This document shows positions 53,113-62,825 of a stretch of DNA of 64,000 bases, piece by piece; position 1 is the first letter of the stretch; each line of letters starts with the position of its first letter. A program made the translations under genes and the position numbers. The notes beneath the pieces were generated by a model, which was given only the letters and a program-made list of their open reading frames with translations, was not told the origin of the DNA and made no database searches. The DNA comes from Bergeyella zoohelcum ATCC 43767 (GTDB lineage: Bacteria; Bacteroidota; Bacteroidia; Flavobacteriales; Weeksellaceae). The DNA lies in NCBI RefSeq assembly GCF_000301075.1, contig NZ_JH932293.1:1461673-1525672 (forward strand). The letters are read 5' to 3'.

Positions 53113-54549
53113 TTAATAAAAGTTTCTGAGCGTTACATCTTCTTTATATCCGAACATTCCTCTCTCCTTAATGGTTTTGGCTACACCTGGTGGCAAAACT
53201 TTTTCCCATCCTGCTTCACCATCCTGAATCATTTTTAGTACTTTTCTGGAATGGATGTCCAGATATTCTTTTGTGTAAGTTTTGATATCTTTAATTCTCT
53301 GGTTATGTTTAAAGAATTTGTATAATTCTTTCAGATTATCGTTTACACGGAGGTTGTTAGAATCTAGTAAGCAATTATTTTCTTGATCAAGGTAAGGGTA
53401 GAGGTACACCGTAACATCATTCCTAAAAAATTTACCAAATGCCTCTAGTATTCCCCCCGAAAGGTTTTTATAATAATGCTCATCAAATACCATCAGAAGA
53501 TTATTTACCCCCATAGCAATGCCTATATTTTGTGTAGTGAAAGAAGCGAAATAATCTATCAATCGGTAATACTCAGAATAATTAGAGATGATGACGGTAT
53601 AGCCTAATTTTGCCAAAATATCTACACGATTTAGGAAGTCTCTTTCGTCTATTTCTCCCTGACTTTTTAGGTTAGAAATGGTAATTTCAAAAAGAACTTC
53701 TGTGTTTTCTTCATTACATGCCATGTCTTCATAAAATGCTTCCAGCCCCTTTTCAAACATATCCACATTTACTCGGGTTACAGGTCTGAAACTTCCTCTT
53801 ACGGCAAAGATGTTTTTCTTGTAAAGGAGGTCTGCAGGGAGCATATTAACGCCTTCAGGATTAAAAATTACAGCATCGGTCATGCCATTTTTTACCAGCT
53901 GAAGGCTCATCAGTCGGTTATCTACATAAGCGAAAGCGGGGCCACGAAAATCAATCATGTCAATCTCTAGTTCATCCAAAGCAATATCATCATACAGAGA
54001 TTCTATCAGTCTTCTAGGGTTATCGTTATAAAAGAAAGCACCATAGATGAGATTTACTCCTAATTTACCTAAGGTTTCTTGCTGTAGGGTAGCATTGTTT
54101 TCCTTAAATTTAATGTGAAGGATGATTTCGCTATAGCCCTCATCATGTTCTCTCTGAAAACGCACACCCGCCCATCCGTGTCCTTTAGAAGTTTTAGTAA
54201 AATTAATGGTGGTTACGGTATTGGCGTAGGAGAAAAATTTTCTTTTTGGGGTGTTCTCTCTTGTCAGTCGTTCTTCGATGAGTTCTACTTCATAACGAAG
54301 CATTTTCCTTAGACGATTTTGAGTAACATACCTGTTTTTGGTTTCTTTACCGTAGATGGCATCAGAAAAATCTTTATCATACGCAGACATGGCTTTTGCT
54401 ATGGTTTGGGAAGCCCCTCCTGCTCTGAAAAAATGTCTTACCGTTTCTTGTCCTGCACCTATTTCTGCAAATGTTCCGTAGATGCTAGGTTCTAGATTAA
54501 TGGCTAAAGCTTTTTGTTTTGGGGTAAGTTTCGGTGTCATCGTTGGCAT
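53113..54549 (-). CDS. Conserved protein of unknown function (inconsistently named family)
   Basis: 478 residues, no signal peptide, so cytoplasmic. Well conserved stretches include LEPSIYGTFAEIGAGQETVRHFFRAGG, SQTIAKAMSAYDKDFSDAIYG and FSYANTVTTINFTKTSKGHGWAGVRFQ. I recognise this as a widely distributed protein labelled variously as nicotinate-nucleotide adenylyltransferase or TonB-dependent receptor in databases; neither name is supported by visible motifs (no HxGH, no beta-barrel). The true activity is unknown. Divergent from the MBL-fold hydrolase. Confidence 0.75.
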   Translation of the reverse strand: MPTMTPKLTPKQKALAINLEPSIYGTFAEIGAGQETVRHFFRAGGASQTIAKAMSAYDKDFSDAIYGKETKNRYVTQNRLRKMLRYEVELIEERLTRENTPKRKFFSYANTVTTINFTKTSKGHGWAGVRFQREHDEGYSEIILHIKFKENNATLQQETLGKLGVNLIYGAFFYNDNPRRLIESLYDDIALDELEIDMIDFRGPAFAYVDNRLMSLQLVKNGMTDAVIFNPEGVNMLPADLLYKKNIFAVRGSFRPVTRVNVDMFEKGLEAFYEDMACNEENTEVLFEITISNLKSQGEIDERDFLNRVDILAKLGYTVIISNYSEYYRLIDYFASFTTQNIGIAMGVNNLLMVFDEHYYKNLSGGILEAFGKFFRNDVTVYLYPYLDQENNCLLDSNNLRVNDNLKELYKFFKHNQRIKDIKTYTKEYLDIHSRKVLKMIQDGEAGWEKVLPPGVAKTIKERGMFGYKEDVTLRNFY

Positions 54550-54597
54550 TAAATATTTTTTGTAGTTTTACAAAAATAAAAAAAATCCGAAAAATAA

Positions 54598-55362
54598 ATG
54601 CAGTTAACTTTTTTAGGAACGGGAACATCTCAGGGAGTGCCAGTGATAGGATGTGCTTGTGATGTGTGTACTTCTTTGGATATCAGAGATAAAAGATTGA
54701 GGACTTCGGTGATGATTACTACGGACAATGGAGAAAAAATTTTAATAGACTGTGGCCCCGATTTTAGACAACAGATGCTTCGCCAAGGAGAAAAGAGAGT
54801 GGAAGCAGTTTTTTTAACCCATGAGCATAATGATCATGTCATCGGTATGGATGACCTTAGACCGGTGATTTTTAGAGAAGGGAAGGCTACGCAGGTGTAT
54901 GCCTACCCAAGAGTATTGGATGAAGTAAAAAAGCGGTTTCCCTATGCTTTTGCAGATAAAAAATACCCTGGAGCACCTTCCTTTGATTTAATACCCATTC
55001 ATGGAGCGTTTTCATTATTTGGAGAAAATATTATTCCTATAGAAGTGCTTCATTTTCAGTTGCCAGTATTAGGATTTAGAATAAAAAATTTGGCATATAT
55101 TACCGATGCAAGTGATATCTCAGATGAAGAGAAGGAAAAACTTAAAGACTTAGATGTTTTGATTATCAATTGCTTGAGAAAAGAAAAGTCTCATATTTCT
55201 CACTTTATTTTACCTCAAGTACTGGCATTGTACCAAGAACTTCGGCCTAAAAAAATGTTTCTCACTCATATTAGTCATGAGTTTGGGCTTCATAGTGTTG
55301 AAAATGAAAAACTTCCATTAGGAGTAGAAATGGCGTATGACGGGTTGATGATAGATTTTTAA
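54598..55362 (+). CDS. MBL-fold metallohydrolase (PhnP/lipoate-like)
   Basis: 254 residues. The metallo-beta-lactamase motif THEHNDH (His75, His77, Asp79, His80) and later ISHFILPQVL and MFLTHISHEFG supply the binuclear site. The N-terminal GCACDVC (Cys19, Cys21, Cys24) matches the extra metal site of PhnP-type phosphodiesterases. It could hydrolyse a cyclic phosphate or similar ester; PhnP function itself needs the phn operon, which is absent. Single gene. Confidence 0.9.
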   Translation: MQLTFLGTGTSQGVPVIGCACDVCTSLDIRDKRLRTSVMITTDNGEKILIDCGPDFRQQMLRQGEKRVEAVFLTHEHNDHVIGMDDLRPVIFREGKATQVYAYPRVLDEVKKRFPYAFADKKYPGAPSFDLIPIHGAFSLFGENIIPIEVLHFQLPVLGFRIKNLAYITDASDISDEEKEKLKDLDVLIINCLRKEKSHISHFILPQVLALYQELRPKKMFLTHISHEFGLHSVENEKLPLGVEMAYDGLMIDF

Positions 55363-55381
55363 TTTTTTTTATGTGAAAAAG

Positions 55382-55412
55382 TTGCATATGAAAATTAAAC
55401 ACACTACATTTG
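55382..55412 (+). promoter_or_regulatory. Bacteroidota-type promoter for tRNA-Leu
   Basis: TTG at 55382-55384 and TACATTTG at 55405-55412 are 20 bases apart; the tRNA begins 19 bases downstream. Confidence 0.7.
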
Positions 55413-55430
55413 CAATCGCAATTCAGTAAT

Positions 55431-55510
55431 GCCCAGGTGGCGGAATTGGTAGACGCGCTGGTCTCAAACACCAGTTCTTAGGAGTGCCGGTTCGATCCCG
55501 GCCCTGGGTA
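55431..55510 (+). tRNA. tRNA-Leu (anticodon CAA)
   Basis: Class II tRNA: acceptor GCCCAGG pairs with CCTGGGT (one G-T pair), anticodon stem CTGGT/ACCAG with loop CTCAAAC (CAA), a short variable arm, and T-loop TTCGATC. It reads UUG. CCA is not encoded. Confidence 0.95.
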
Positions 55511-55513
55511 CAA

Positions 55514-55548
55514 AAAAGAGGTTATCTTTCGAGGTAGTCTCTTTTTTT
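55514..55548 (+). terminator. Terminator after tRNA-Leu
   Basis: AAAAGAGG...CTCTTTT stem with an imperfect inner part, followed by a T-run. Confidence 0.6.
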
Positions 55549-55685
55549 GTTTATAGGTTTTGAGTTAAATAGAGTAGTTTATTGTTTTAGGATAACATAC
55601 TATAGTTATTTCTTTTCAGAAAATTTGAAAAGAAGAAAATTAAGCCTTACTTTTGTAGAGTAAAAAATATTAAAAAAATACAATT

Positions 55686-57314
55686 ATGTCAAAAGCATTT
55701 TCCCAAGTTCCAGTGGCAGTGAATGAGGAAGTTCGTTCTTATGCTCCAGGTTCTTCAGAGGTGAAATCTCTCCTCGCCATGTATAAAAAAATGTGGAATG
55801 AAAAGGTGGAAATCCCAATGGTCATCGGAGGGAAGGCGGTTACCACAGGAAATACAGTAAGAGTAGAATCTCCGCAAGATCATCAGCATGATTTAGGTTT
55901 TTACCACGCAGGAGACATGACTCATGTAGATGCGGCTATTGAGGCTTCATTGGCGGCAAAAGAAAAATGGAATGCTCTCGGATGGGAACAAAGAGCGGCT
56001 ATTTTCTTAAAAATGGCAGACCTTATTGCTGGACCGTACAGAGATAAATTGAATGCGGCTACCATGATTGGTCAAGGGAAAAATGTTCATCAAACGGAAA
56101 TAGATGCAGCATGTGAACTTATAGATTTCCTACGATTTAATGTAGAGTTTATGACGGAAATGTATGCTGAACAACCCATTTCTGCAGAGGGAATGTGGAA
56201 CAGAGCGGAGTATAGACCTTTGGAAGGATTTTGTTTTGCGGTAACGCCGTTTAACTTTACAGCTATTTCAGCGAATTTGCCTACTTGTATGGCAATGATG
56301 GGGAATGTAGTGGTTTGGAAACCTTCTAACTCTCAGATTTATTCTGCCCATGTATTGATGGAAATCTTTAAAGAAGCAGGATTACCAGATGGGGTAATTA
56401 ATATGGTGTTTACAGATGGGGCTAAGACCGCAGAAAAAGTACTTTCTCACCCTGATTTTTCAGGATTGCATTTTACAGGTTCTACATCCGTTTTCCAAGG
56501 AATGTGGAAGATGATAGGGGATAATATTCATAAGTACAAAACTTACCCTAGAATAGTAGGAGAAACAGGTGGTAAAGATTTTGTGATGGTACATCCATCT
56601 GCCCATGCAGTTCAGGTAGCTACGGCATTGGTGCGTGGTGCTTTTGAATACCAAGGACAAAAATGTTCTGCAGCTTCTCGTGCTTATATTCCGAAATCAC
56701 TTTGGAATGAAGTGAAGGAGATTATGGGAACGCAGCTTGCCAGCATTAAAGTAGGTTCACCTGAAGACCCGTCTAATTTTGTGAATGCAGTGATTCATAA
56801 AGGTTCTTTCGAAAAGTGTGAAAAATACATTAAAAATGCTCAAAGTGCTTCGGATGCAGAAATTATTTTCGGTGGAAAATGTGAAGGCACTAAGGGGTGG
56901 TTTGTAGAACCTACGGTGATTTTAACTACCAATCCGAAATATCCTTCAATGACAGAAGAGATTTTTGGACCTATTTTGACAATATATGTATATGAGGATG
57001 AAAAATGGGCAGAAACATTAAAATTGGTAGATGAGACTTCGCCGTATGCACTTACAGGGGCTATTTTCTCACAGTGTAGATATGCAATAGATGAGGCTAC
57101 CAAGGCACTTGAAAATGCTGCAGGAAACTTCTATATTAATGATAAACCTACGGGTGCAGTGGTAGGTCAGCAGCCATTTGGTGGAGCGAGAGCTTCAGGA
57201 ACTAATGATAAGGCAGGTTCTAAAATGAATCTTCTTCGTTGGGTTTCTGTTCGCTCTATTAAGGAAACATTTAATCCTCCTACAGATTATAAATATCCTT
57301 TTTTAGGTGAATAA
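55686..57314 (+). CDS. pruA: 1-pyrroline-5-carboxylate dehydrogenase
   Basis: 542 residues. Aldehyde-dehydrogenase fold with Glu293 (IVGETGGKDFVMVHPSA) as general base and Cys327 (YQGQKCSAASRA) as nucleophile; FTGSTSVFQGMW contacts NAD, and GQGKNVHQTEIDAACELIDFLRFN is specific for the P5C branch. It oxidises glutamate-semialdehyde to glutamate, the second step of proline breakdown. It lacks a proline dehydrogenase domain, so that activity must be encoded elsewhere. Ends at a clear hairpin. Confidence 0.96.
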   Translation: MSKAFSQVPVAVNEEVRSYAPGSSEVKSLLAMYKKMWNEKVEIPMVIGGKAVTTGNTVRVESPQDHQHDLGFYHAGDMTHVDAAIEASLAAKEKWNALGWEQRAAIFLKMADLIAGPYRDKLNAATMIGQGKNVHQTEIDAACELIDFLRFNVEFMTEMYAEQPISAEGMWNRAEYRPLEGFCFAVTPFNFTAISANLPTCMAMMGNVVVWKPSNSQIYSAHVLMEIFKEAGLPDGVINMVFTDGAKTAEKVLSHPDFSGLHFTGSTSVFQGMWKMIGDNIHKYKTYPRIVGETGGKDFVMVHPSAHAVQVATALVRGAFEYQGQKCSAASRAYIPKSLWNEVKEIMGTQLASIKVGSPEDPSNFVNAVIHKGSFEKCEKYIKNAQSASDAEIIFGGKCEGTKGWFVEPTVILTTNPKYPSMTEEIFGPILTIYVYEDEKWAETLKLVDETSPYALTGAIFSQCRYAIDEATKALENAAGNFYINDKPTGAVVGQQPFGGARASGTNDKAGSKMNLLRWVSVRSIKETFNPPTDYKYPFLGE

Positions 57315-57342
57315 AAAAAATAGAAAAGATTCGTATTCAGAG

Positions 57343-57369
57343 AGCTATCCATTTTTGGATAGCTTTTTT
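57343..57369 (+). terminator. Terminator after pruA
   Basis: AGCTATCCA and TGGATAGCT (9 bp, TTTT loop), followed by TTTTTAT. Confidence 0.85.
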
Positions 57370-57413
57370 ATATTGAGTGTAAAATATTTTAGCAAATTAA
57401 GAAAGGTTTTTAG

Positions 57414-57421
57414 TATATTTG
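57414..57421 (+). promoter_or_regulatory. Probable -7 promoter element of the polysaccharide locus
   Basis: TATATTTG, about 100 bases before the first gene, consistent with a long leader. No clear -33. Confidence 0.4.
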
Positions 57422-57522
57422 TATTCCTATCGATAAATATATTATTGATGGAATATTAAATTAAAAAAGATTATAAAAATAAAGTGAATAGATAGTTTTT
57501 AACAATTTAATTGTAAAATGTC

Positions 57523-59451
57523 ATGTGGTTTAGGAGGTTTACAGATAAGATATACAGCGGTAATAACATTGTTAATTTCAGTGAGATGAGATATCTTCCT
57601 AGATGGCTGGTACTGTTTATAGATATCGTAATTTTGTGGGTTTCTATGATTTTATCCTACTATATTCTCATGAGACTTAATATATGGAAAGCCAACCAAA
57701 TTTCTACATGGAATACATTTGTGTTTGTTACTCTGGTGAATGGTGCTTTTATGTTTTTATTTAAAACTTATGCGGGAATCATTAGACACTCTACTTTCGT
57801 AGATTTACTTAAGATTTTCTTTTCTAGTATCTGTACATTTATTGTTTTAGGAATACTTAACTCTGTATTTCGTTTAGCGGCAGGGTATAGTTGCTTAAAC
57901 TTTTCTTTTTTAACGATTTATTTTACCATCTCAGTAGTAGGCTTGTTTTTATTTCGGTTAATAGTAAAGGAAATTTTTCATTTTGCAAGGGAATTTAGAA
58001 GAAGCACACTGAAAAAAAGAATATTAATTCTGGGAATTGATGAACAATCTATTTCCATAGCCAGAGCTATTTTAGATAATCCTCAGTTGCCTTATTCGGT
58101 GGTGGGCTTTTTGACAGAAAGAAAAGATTCATCTATGGCAAAACTTTTGGGCAAACCGATATTGAGCAGAAAAAAAATAGAAGAATATGATGAGAAAACA
58201 GAAGATATAGATGGTGTATTAATTAATAGAAATCAGCTTACTAAAGAAGAGATGACCGATTGGGTAAATATGTTTTTATCTAAAAATCTTCAAGTGTTTA
58301 AAGCTCCTACCGTGCAAAAAGTAAGAGGAGATGAACATCAAATTAATATTTATAATCTTCAAATAGAGGACTTACTTAATAGAAAGCCAATTGTTATTGA
58401 AAATCAAGAGGTCACTAAAAGACATTTCCAAAAGAATATTTTGGTAACGGGAGGAGCAGGTTCTATTGGAAGTGAATTGGTAAAGCAAATTGCACAGTTT
58501 AACCCTTCTCTGATAGTGGTTTTAGATCAAGCAGAAACACCTCTTTATGATGTAGAACTGGAGATGCGTCATTGTTTTCCAAACATTCGTTTTAAATTTG
58601 TTTTAGCAGATATTACTCAAAAAGATAGAATGGAGCAGTTGTTCCAAAAGTATCAATTTTCTATGGTGTACCATGCGGCAGCGTATAAGCATGTGCCTTT
58701 GATTGAGCAAAACCCACACGAAGCAGCTAGAGTAAACATTCAAGGAACTAAAAATATCGCTTTGCTTTCCAGTAAATATGGCGTGAATAGATTCGTGATG
58801 GTTTCTACAGATAAAGCGGTGAACCCTACCAATGTGATGGGGGCTTCTAAGAGAACAGCAGAGTTATTCGTTCAGGCTTTACAAACTGAAAAAGGGCATA
58901 CCACGAAATTTATTACTACTCGTTTTGGAAATGTACTCGGCTCTAATGGTTCTGTAATTCCTTATTTCAAAAAACAAATAGCAAAAGGAGGTCCTGTAAC
59001 CATCACTCATCCTGATATTGTTCGTTATTTTATGACTATACCAGAAGCATGTGAACTGGTTCTTCAGGCAGGAACCATGGGGAAAGGGGGCGAAATTTTT
59101 GTATTTGACATGGGAGAACCTGTAAAGATTCTTCATTTGGCAAAAAAAATGATTAAATTATCTGGATTTGAACCCGATGTAGATATAAAAATTGTTTTCA
59201 CAGGATTGAGACCAGGCGAGAAGCTATATGAAGAACTATTAAGTGATAATACGAAAACACTTCCTACACATCATGAAAAAATCATGATTTCTAAAGATGA
59301 ACCCATGGCTTTTGAACAGATTAATTCATTGACAGAAAAAATATATGAACAAACTCAATCTTGCAGCCCATTGGAAATAGTAAAAACACTCAAAGAAATA
59401 GTAAAGGAATATAAAAGCAATAACTCAGTATATGAGCAATTGGATAAATAA
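57523..59451 (+). CDS. Membrane nucleotide-sugar 4,6-dehydratase (WbpM/PglF/CapD type)
   Basis: 642 residues. Four N-terminal membrane helices (about 28-155) and a small Rossmann-like CoA-binding domain (ILILGIDEQSISIARAIL, about 165-195) precede the catalytic short-chain dehydrogenase domain with NAD loop LVTGGAGSIGSE (307-318) and VSTDKAVNPTNVMGASKR (427-444), where Met439 and Lys443 replace the YxxxK pair, the WbpM-type arrangement. It converts UDP-GlcNAc to a 4-keto-6-deoxy sugar for capsule or LPS. First gene of the locus; Met22 is an alternative start. Confidence 0.93.
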   Translation: MWFRRFTDKIYSGNNIVNFSEMRYLPRWLVLFIDIVILWVSMILSYYILMRLNIWKANQISTWNTFVFVTLVNGAFMFLFKTYAGIIRHSTFVDLLKIFFSSICTFIVLGILNSVFRLAAGYSCLNFSFLTIYFTISVVGLFLFRLIVKEIFHFAREFRRSTLKKRILILGIDEQSISIARAILDNPQLPYSVVGFLTERKDSSMAKLLGKPILSRKKIEEYDEKTEDIDGVLINRNQLTKEEMTDWVNMFLSKNLQVFKAPTVQKVRGDEHQINIYNLQIEDLLNRKPIVIENQEVTKRHFQKNILVTGGAGSIGSELVKQIAQFNPSLIVVLDQAETPLYDVELEMRHCFPNIRFKFVLADITQKDRMEQLFQKYQFSMVYHAAAYKHVPLIEQNPHEAARVNIQGTKNIALLSSKYGVNRFVMVSTDKAVNPTNVMGASKRTAELFVQALQTEKGHTTKFITTRFGNVLGSNGSVIPYFKKQIAKGGPVTITHPDIVRYFMTIPEACELVLQAGTMGKGGEIFVFDMGEPVKILHLAKKMIKLSGFEPDVDIKIVFTGLRPGEKLYEELLSDNTKTLPTHHEKIMISKDEPMAFEQINSLTEKIYEQTQSCSPLEIVKTLKEIVKEYKSNNSVYEQLDK

Positions 59452-59499
59452 TTTCTTTTTATCAATATTCTGTGTGGTAGATGAGTTTAGTGAAAACCG

Positions 59500-59507
59500 T
59501 ATATTTG
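59500..59507 (+). promoter_or_regulatory. Probable -7 promoter element for the Wza-like gene
   Basis: TATATTTG, 28 bases before the chosen start. Confidence 0.5.
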
Positions 59508-59535
59508 CGGATTCAGATTGAAATATAGTAAAAGT

Positions 59536-60336
59536 ATGAAGATAAAAATCATATTATTCGTATTAGCAGCTTTATTGCTTTCATGTAAAGCACAGAAAGA
59601 CATAGCGTATATGCAAAATATAGAGCAAATAGCTCAGGAAGCATATACTAAAAATGTACAATCTACTATTCAGCCTAATGATCAGCTCCTCATTTATGTA
59701 GCTGCAAAAGATATGATGGTGGCAGCACCGTTTAATCAAAGTGTTAGCACTGATGGAAATAGTTCCAGAGTAGCTTACTCCCAATCCAGTACCAATATGC
59801 CGACAGGAAATCAAACCTCTCTCTCGGGGGTATCTTATACCGTATATCCCGAAGGGTATATTGATTTTCCGATTATAGGTAAAGTGGAAACCCAAGGAAA
59901 AACTCTAGAAGAACTCAAAGTAGAACTTACCCAAAAAATTAAAAAATACATTTATAATCCTACCGTGAGCGTAAGATATGGAAATTTTAAAATTTCAGTT
60001 TTAGGAGAAGTAAATAGACCTGGAGACTATATTGTCCCTGATGGTAGAGCTACGCTTCTCAGTGCATTAGCCATGGCAGGAGATCTGAATCTATATGGAA
60101 GAAGAGATAATGTATTAATCATCAGAGAGCAAGATGGTGTGAGAACCCAAACTTATATTAATCTTAAAGATGCTAACTTTATTAATTCTCCTTACTATCA
60201 TATTAAGCAGAATGATGTGATTTATGTAACGCCCAATGAAACTAAAAAACAGTCTGCAGCGTATGGACCACAAACAGGAATTTACATATCAGTAGCATCT
60301 GTTATATTAGGACTCCTCACATTAATAGTAAGATAA
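59536..60336 (+). CDS. Wza-like polysaccharide export lipoprotein
   Basis: 266 residues from the ATG at 59536, which gives a lipoprotein signal (AALLLSCK, Cys17); a start 18 bases earlier would be a TTG. The polysaccharide export domain (about 45-125, [31 protein letters not shown]) is followed by a SLBB domain (about 140-200, [34 protein letters not shown]) and a C-terminal hydrophobic helix. It forms an outer-membrane channel for exopolysaccharide with the Wzc-like protein 19 bases downstream. Confidence 0.93.
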   Translation: MKIKIILFVLAALLLSCKAQKDIAYMQNIEQIAQEAYTKNVQSTIQPNDQLLIYVAAKDMMVAAPFNQSVSTDGNSSRVAYSQSSTNMPTGNQTSLSGVSYTVYPEGYIDFPIIGKVETQGKTLEELKVELTQKIKKYIYNPTVSVRYGNFKISVLGEVNRPGDYIVPDGRATLLSALAMAGDLNLYGRRDNVLIIREQDGVRTQTYINLKDANFINSPYYHIKQNDVIYVTPNETKKQSAAYGPQTGIYISVASVILGLLTLIVR

Positions 60337-60355
60337 TTTTTTGGATATAAACACT

Positions 60356-62728
60356 ATGGATAATAATAAAGAAGAAAGAATCAACGAATCTAAAAGGGGA
60401 AAGGAAATTAATATTCAAGAAGTCATCAAACCTTATCTTAGAAGATGGCATTGGTTTGTTCTCTCAGTTATTACAATGACCGCTTTGGCGATTGCCTATA
60501 TTAAAATTTCTGCTCCTGTATATCAAGTAAAATCCACCGTTCTAATTAAAGATTCTAAAAAAGGTGGTGGGGATATGGATATTCTCAAGGAAATTTCAGG
60601 AATAAGCGGTATGACCTCCAATAGTATTGATAATGAACTGGAGATTTTTAAGTCTAAAAAATTAATGCATCATGTGGTAGATGCTAAAAATTTACAAACG
60701 GCTATTTTTTCCGAAGAACAATTAGGAGAAAGGGAACTCTATGGAGATACGGCACCGATTATTGTTCATGTCATTTCTGAAAAAAAGAATAAAAAATTTC
60801 CTAAAAAACCTGTTTTTGTTAGCTGGAAAGGAAATGAAATCACCCTTGCTTCAGAAGAGCTTAACGCTGATGTTAAAGCACAGTTTGGTAAAACCATTGG
60901 GCTTCCGTATGCTAATATTATCATCACGAAAAATGACCAATTTGATGCAGTAAAAGCAAAAGAACTCGGTAGGATAAAGCTCAATTTTAAATCTAAAGCA
61001 TCTAGAATCACAGCACTACAAGAGCCACTCAATGTACAGCTCGTGAATAAAGATGTTACTGTTGTTGCACTTTCATACAATCATACCAATGCTGATAAAG
61101 CGAAAGACATTATCAATGGATTGGTATATGCGTATAATCAAGATGCGATTAATGACAAAAACTTCCAGTCTAATGAGACCATGAAGTTCATAGAAAACAG
61201 AATAAAAGTAATCTCTGATGAATTAGAAAGCATTGAAAGTCAAAAACAAAATTTTAAAACACAAAATAACCTTACCGATATCGGTACCGAAGCAAAAATT
61301 AATTTAGAAACCACTGCAGAAGCTAGAGCAAAACAATTAGAAATAGATGCACAGCTTCAGCTTACTGATGCACTCATCGGATACCTTAATAAGCAAGGAG
61401 CATATCAGGTGCTTCCTTCTGCATTGGGGCTCAATAGCCCTGCGGCCTCTGCAGGAATTAATTCCTATAATGAATTGGTACTGGAGAGAAATAGACTCTT
61501 GGCAACTGCCACGCCTGAGCATCCTGCAGTAGAAAATATTTCTAAACAACTCAATAATTTAAAAACCTCCGTAATTCATAGCTTACAGAAAACTCGTACG
61601 GGGCTTCAGATTTCCAGCAATGAACTCCAAACGGAACAAAACAAAGCCATCGGTAAAAATTCTAGGCTTCCTTCTATAGAAAAAATGTTCAGAGGAATAG
61701 AAAGGCAACAGGCTATCAAAGAGCAACTCTATCTCCTCCTCCTAAAGAAAAGAGAAGAAACAGCAATTTCTTTGGCTATTACTACCCAAAAAGCCAAAGT
61801 TATAGATGAAGCGTATGCCATGGATAAGCCTGTATCTCCTAAAATCCCTATTATCCTTATTGGGGCGATGGTGTTAGGACTTGTTCTACCTTTTGCTTAT
61901 ATCTATATCAAAGAATTATTAGATACCAAAGTAACTACTAAGCATGATATAGAGAAGCTATCTTCTACACCAGTGATTTCTGAACTGCCTTCGGTAGCAA
62001 AGGGACAAAATGAATTGATAGGAATGAATGACTTGTCTCCTATGGCAGAGGCATTCCGTATTCTTACTACCAATATGAATTTCCTGTTGCCGAAAAAAGA
62101 AAAAGGAAAAGTTATTTTTGTTACTTCTACCATTAAGGGAGAGGGGAAAACATTTGTTTCGGTAAATCTTGCTTTGATTTTGGCTGCCCCTGGGAAGAAA
62201 ACCATCATCATCGGTTCGGATATTAGAAATCCACAGCTCCAAAGGTACAATGACAGCCGAAAAGGCTTGGCAGGACTTTCAGAATTCTTGTATGATGAAA
62301 CCACTCCGCTGGAGAGTATTATTCATGTTTCTTCATTTAATCCACATTTGGATGTAATTTATTCTGGTAGCATCCCTCCTAATCCTACGGAGTTGCTTAC
62401 CAATGGTAGGTACCAAGTGTTATTAGAACAATTAAAAGAGGAATATGATTATATCATAGTGGATACTGCACCGCTATTATTAGTAACAGATACCATGCTG
62501 ATTTCAGATTTGGCAGATGCTACCCTCTATGTAACTCGTTCACAATATACAGAGAAACAACTCATAGAATTTGCCAATAAAAACATTGCTGCTGGAAAAA
62601 TTAAAAATGTAGGTTTCGTGCTGAATGATGTTTCTAAAAGTAATTATGGCTATGGAAATAAGTACGGCTATGGCTACCACGCCACGGAAGAAAAAAGTTT
62701 TATACAAAAACTGAAATCTAAATTTTAA
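60356..62728 (+). CDS. Wzc-like polysaccharide co-polymerase and tyrosine autokinase
   Basis: 790 residues from the ATG at 60356. Wzz-type chain-length domain with membrane helices near 25-45 and 497-515 and a long periplasmic coiled coil between; the cytoplasmic BY-kinase has Walker A ([11 protein letters not shown], 589-599), Walker A' (IIGSDIRNP) and Walker B ([14 protein letters not shown]). The C-terminus is tyrosine-rich ([18 protein letters not shown]), the expected phosphorylation cluster. It links polymerisation and export of the polysaccharide through the Wza-like channel. Confidence 0.95.
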   Translation: MDNNKEERINESKRGKEINIQEVIKPYLRRWHWFVLSVITMTALAIAYIKISAPVYQVKSTVLIKDSKKGGGDMDILKEISGISGMTSNSIDNELEIFKSKKLMHHVVDAKNLQTAIFSEEQLGERELYGDTAPIIVHVISEKKNKKFPKKPVFVSWKGNEITLASEELNADVKAQFGKTIGLPYANIIITKNDQFDAVKAKELGRIKLNFKSKASRITALQEPLNVQLVNKDVTVVALSYNHTNADKAKDIINGLVYAYNQDAINDKNFQSNETMKFIENRIKVISDELESIESQKQNFKTQNNLTDIGTEAKINLETTAEARAKQLEIDAQLQLTDALIGYLNKQGAYQVLPSALGLNSPAASAGINSYNELVLERNRLLATATPEHPAVENISKQLNNLKTSVIHSLQKTRTGLQISSNELQTEQNKAIGKNSRLPSIEKMFRGIERQQAIKEQLYLLLLKKREETAISLAITTQKAKVIDEAYAMDKPVSPKIPIILIGAMVLGLVLPFAYIYIKELLDTKVTTKHDIEKLSSTPVISELPSVAKGQNELIGMNDLSPMAEAFRILTTNMNFLLPKKEKGKVIFVTSTIKGEGKTFVSVNLALILAAPGKKTIIIGSDIRNPQLQRYNDSRKGLAGLSEFLYDETTPLESIIHVSSFNPHLDVIYSGSIPPNPTELLTNGRYQVLLEQLKEEYDYIIVDTAPLLLVTDTMLISDLADATLYVTRSQYTEKQLIEFANKNIAAGKIKNVGFVLNDVSKSNYGYGNKYGYGYHATEEKSFIQKLKSKF

Positions 62729-62744
62729 ATGAATTCATAATGAT

Positions 62745-62783
62745 GAACTTGATACTTTGTTTTTCACGGTATCAAGTTTTTTG
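62745..62783 (+). terminator. Terminator after the Wzc-like gene
   Basis: AACTTGATAC pairs with GTATCAAGTT across a 13-base loop, followed by TTTTG. Confidence 0.75.
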
Positions 62784-62825
62784 TTTAAACGGCATAATCA
62801 TTCACAAACAAATTATTGTATTACT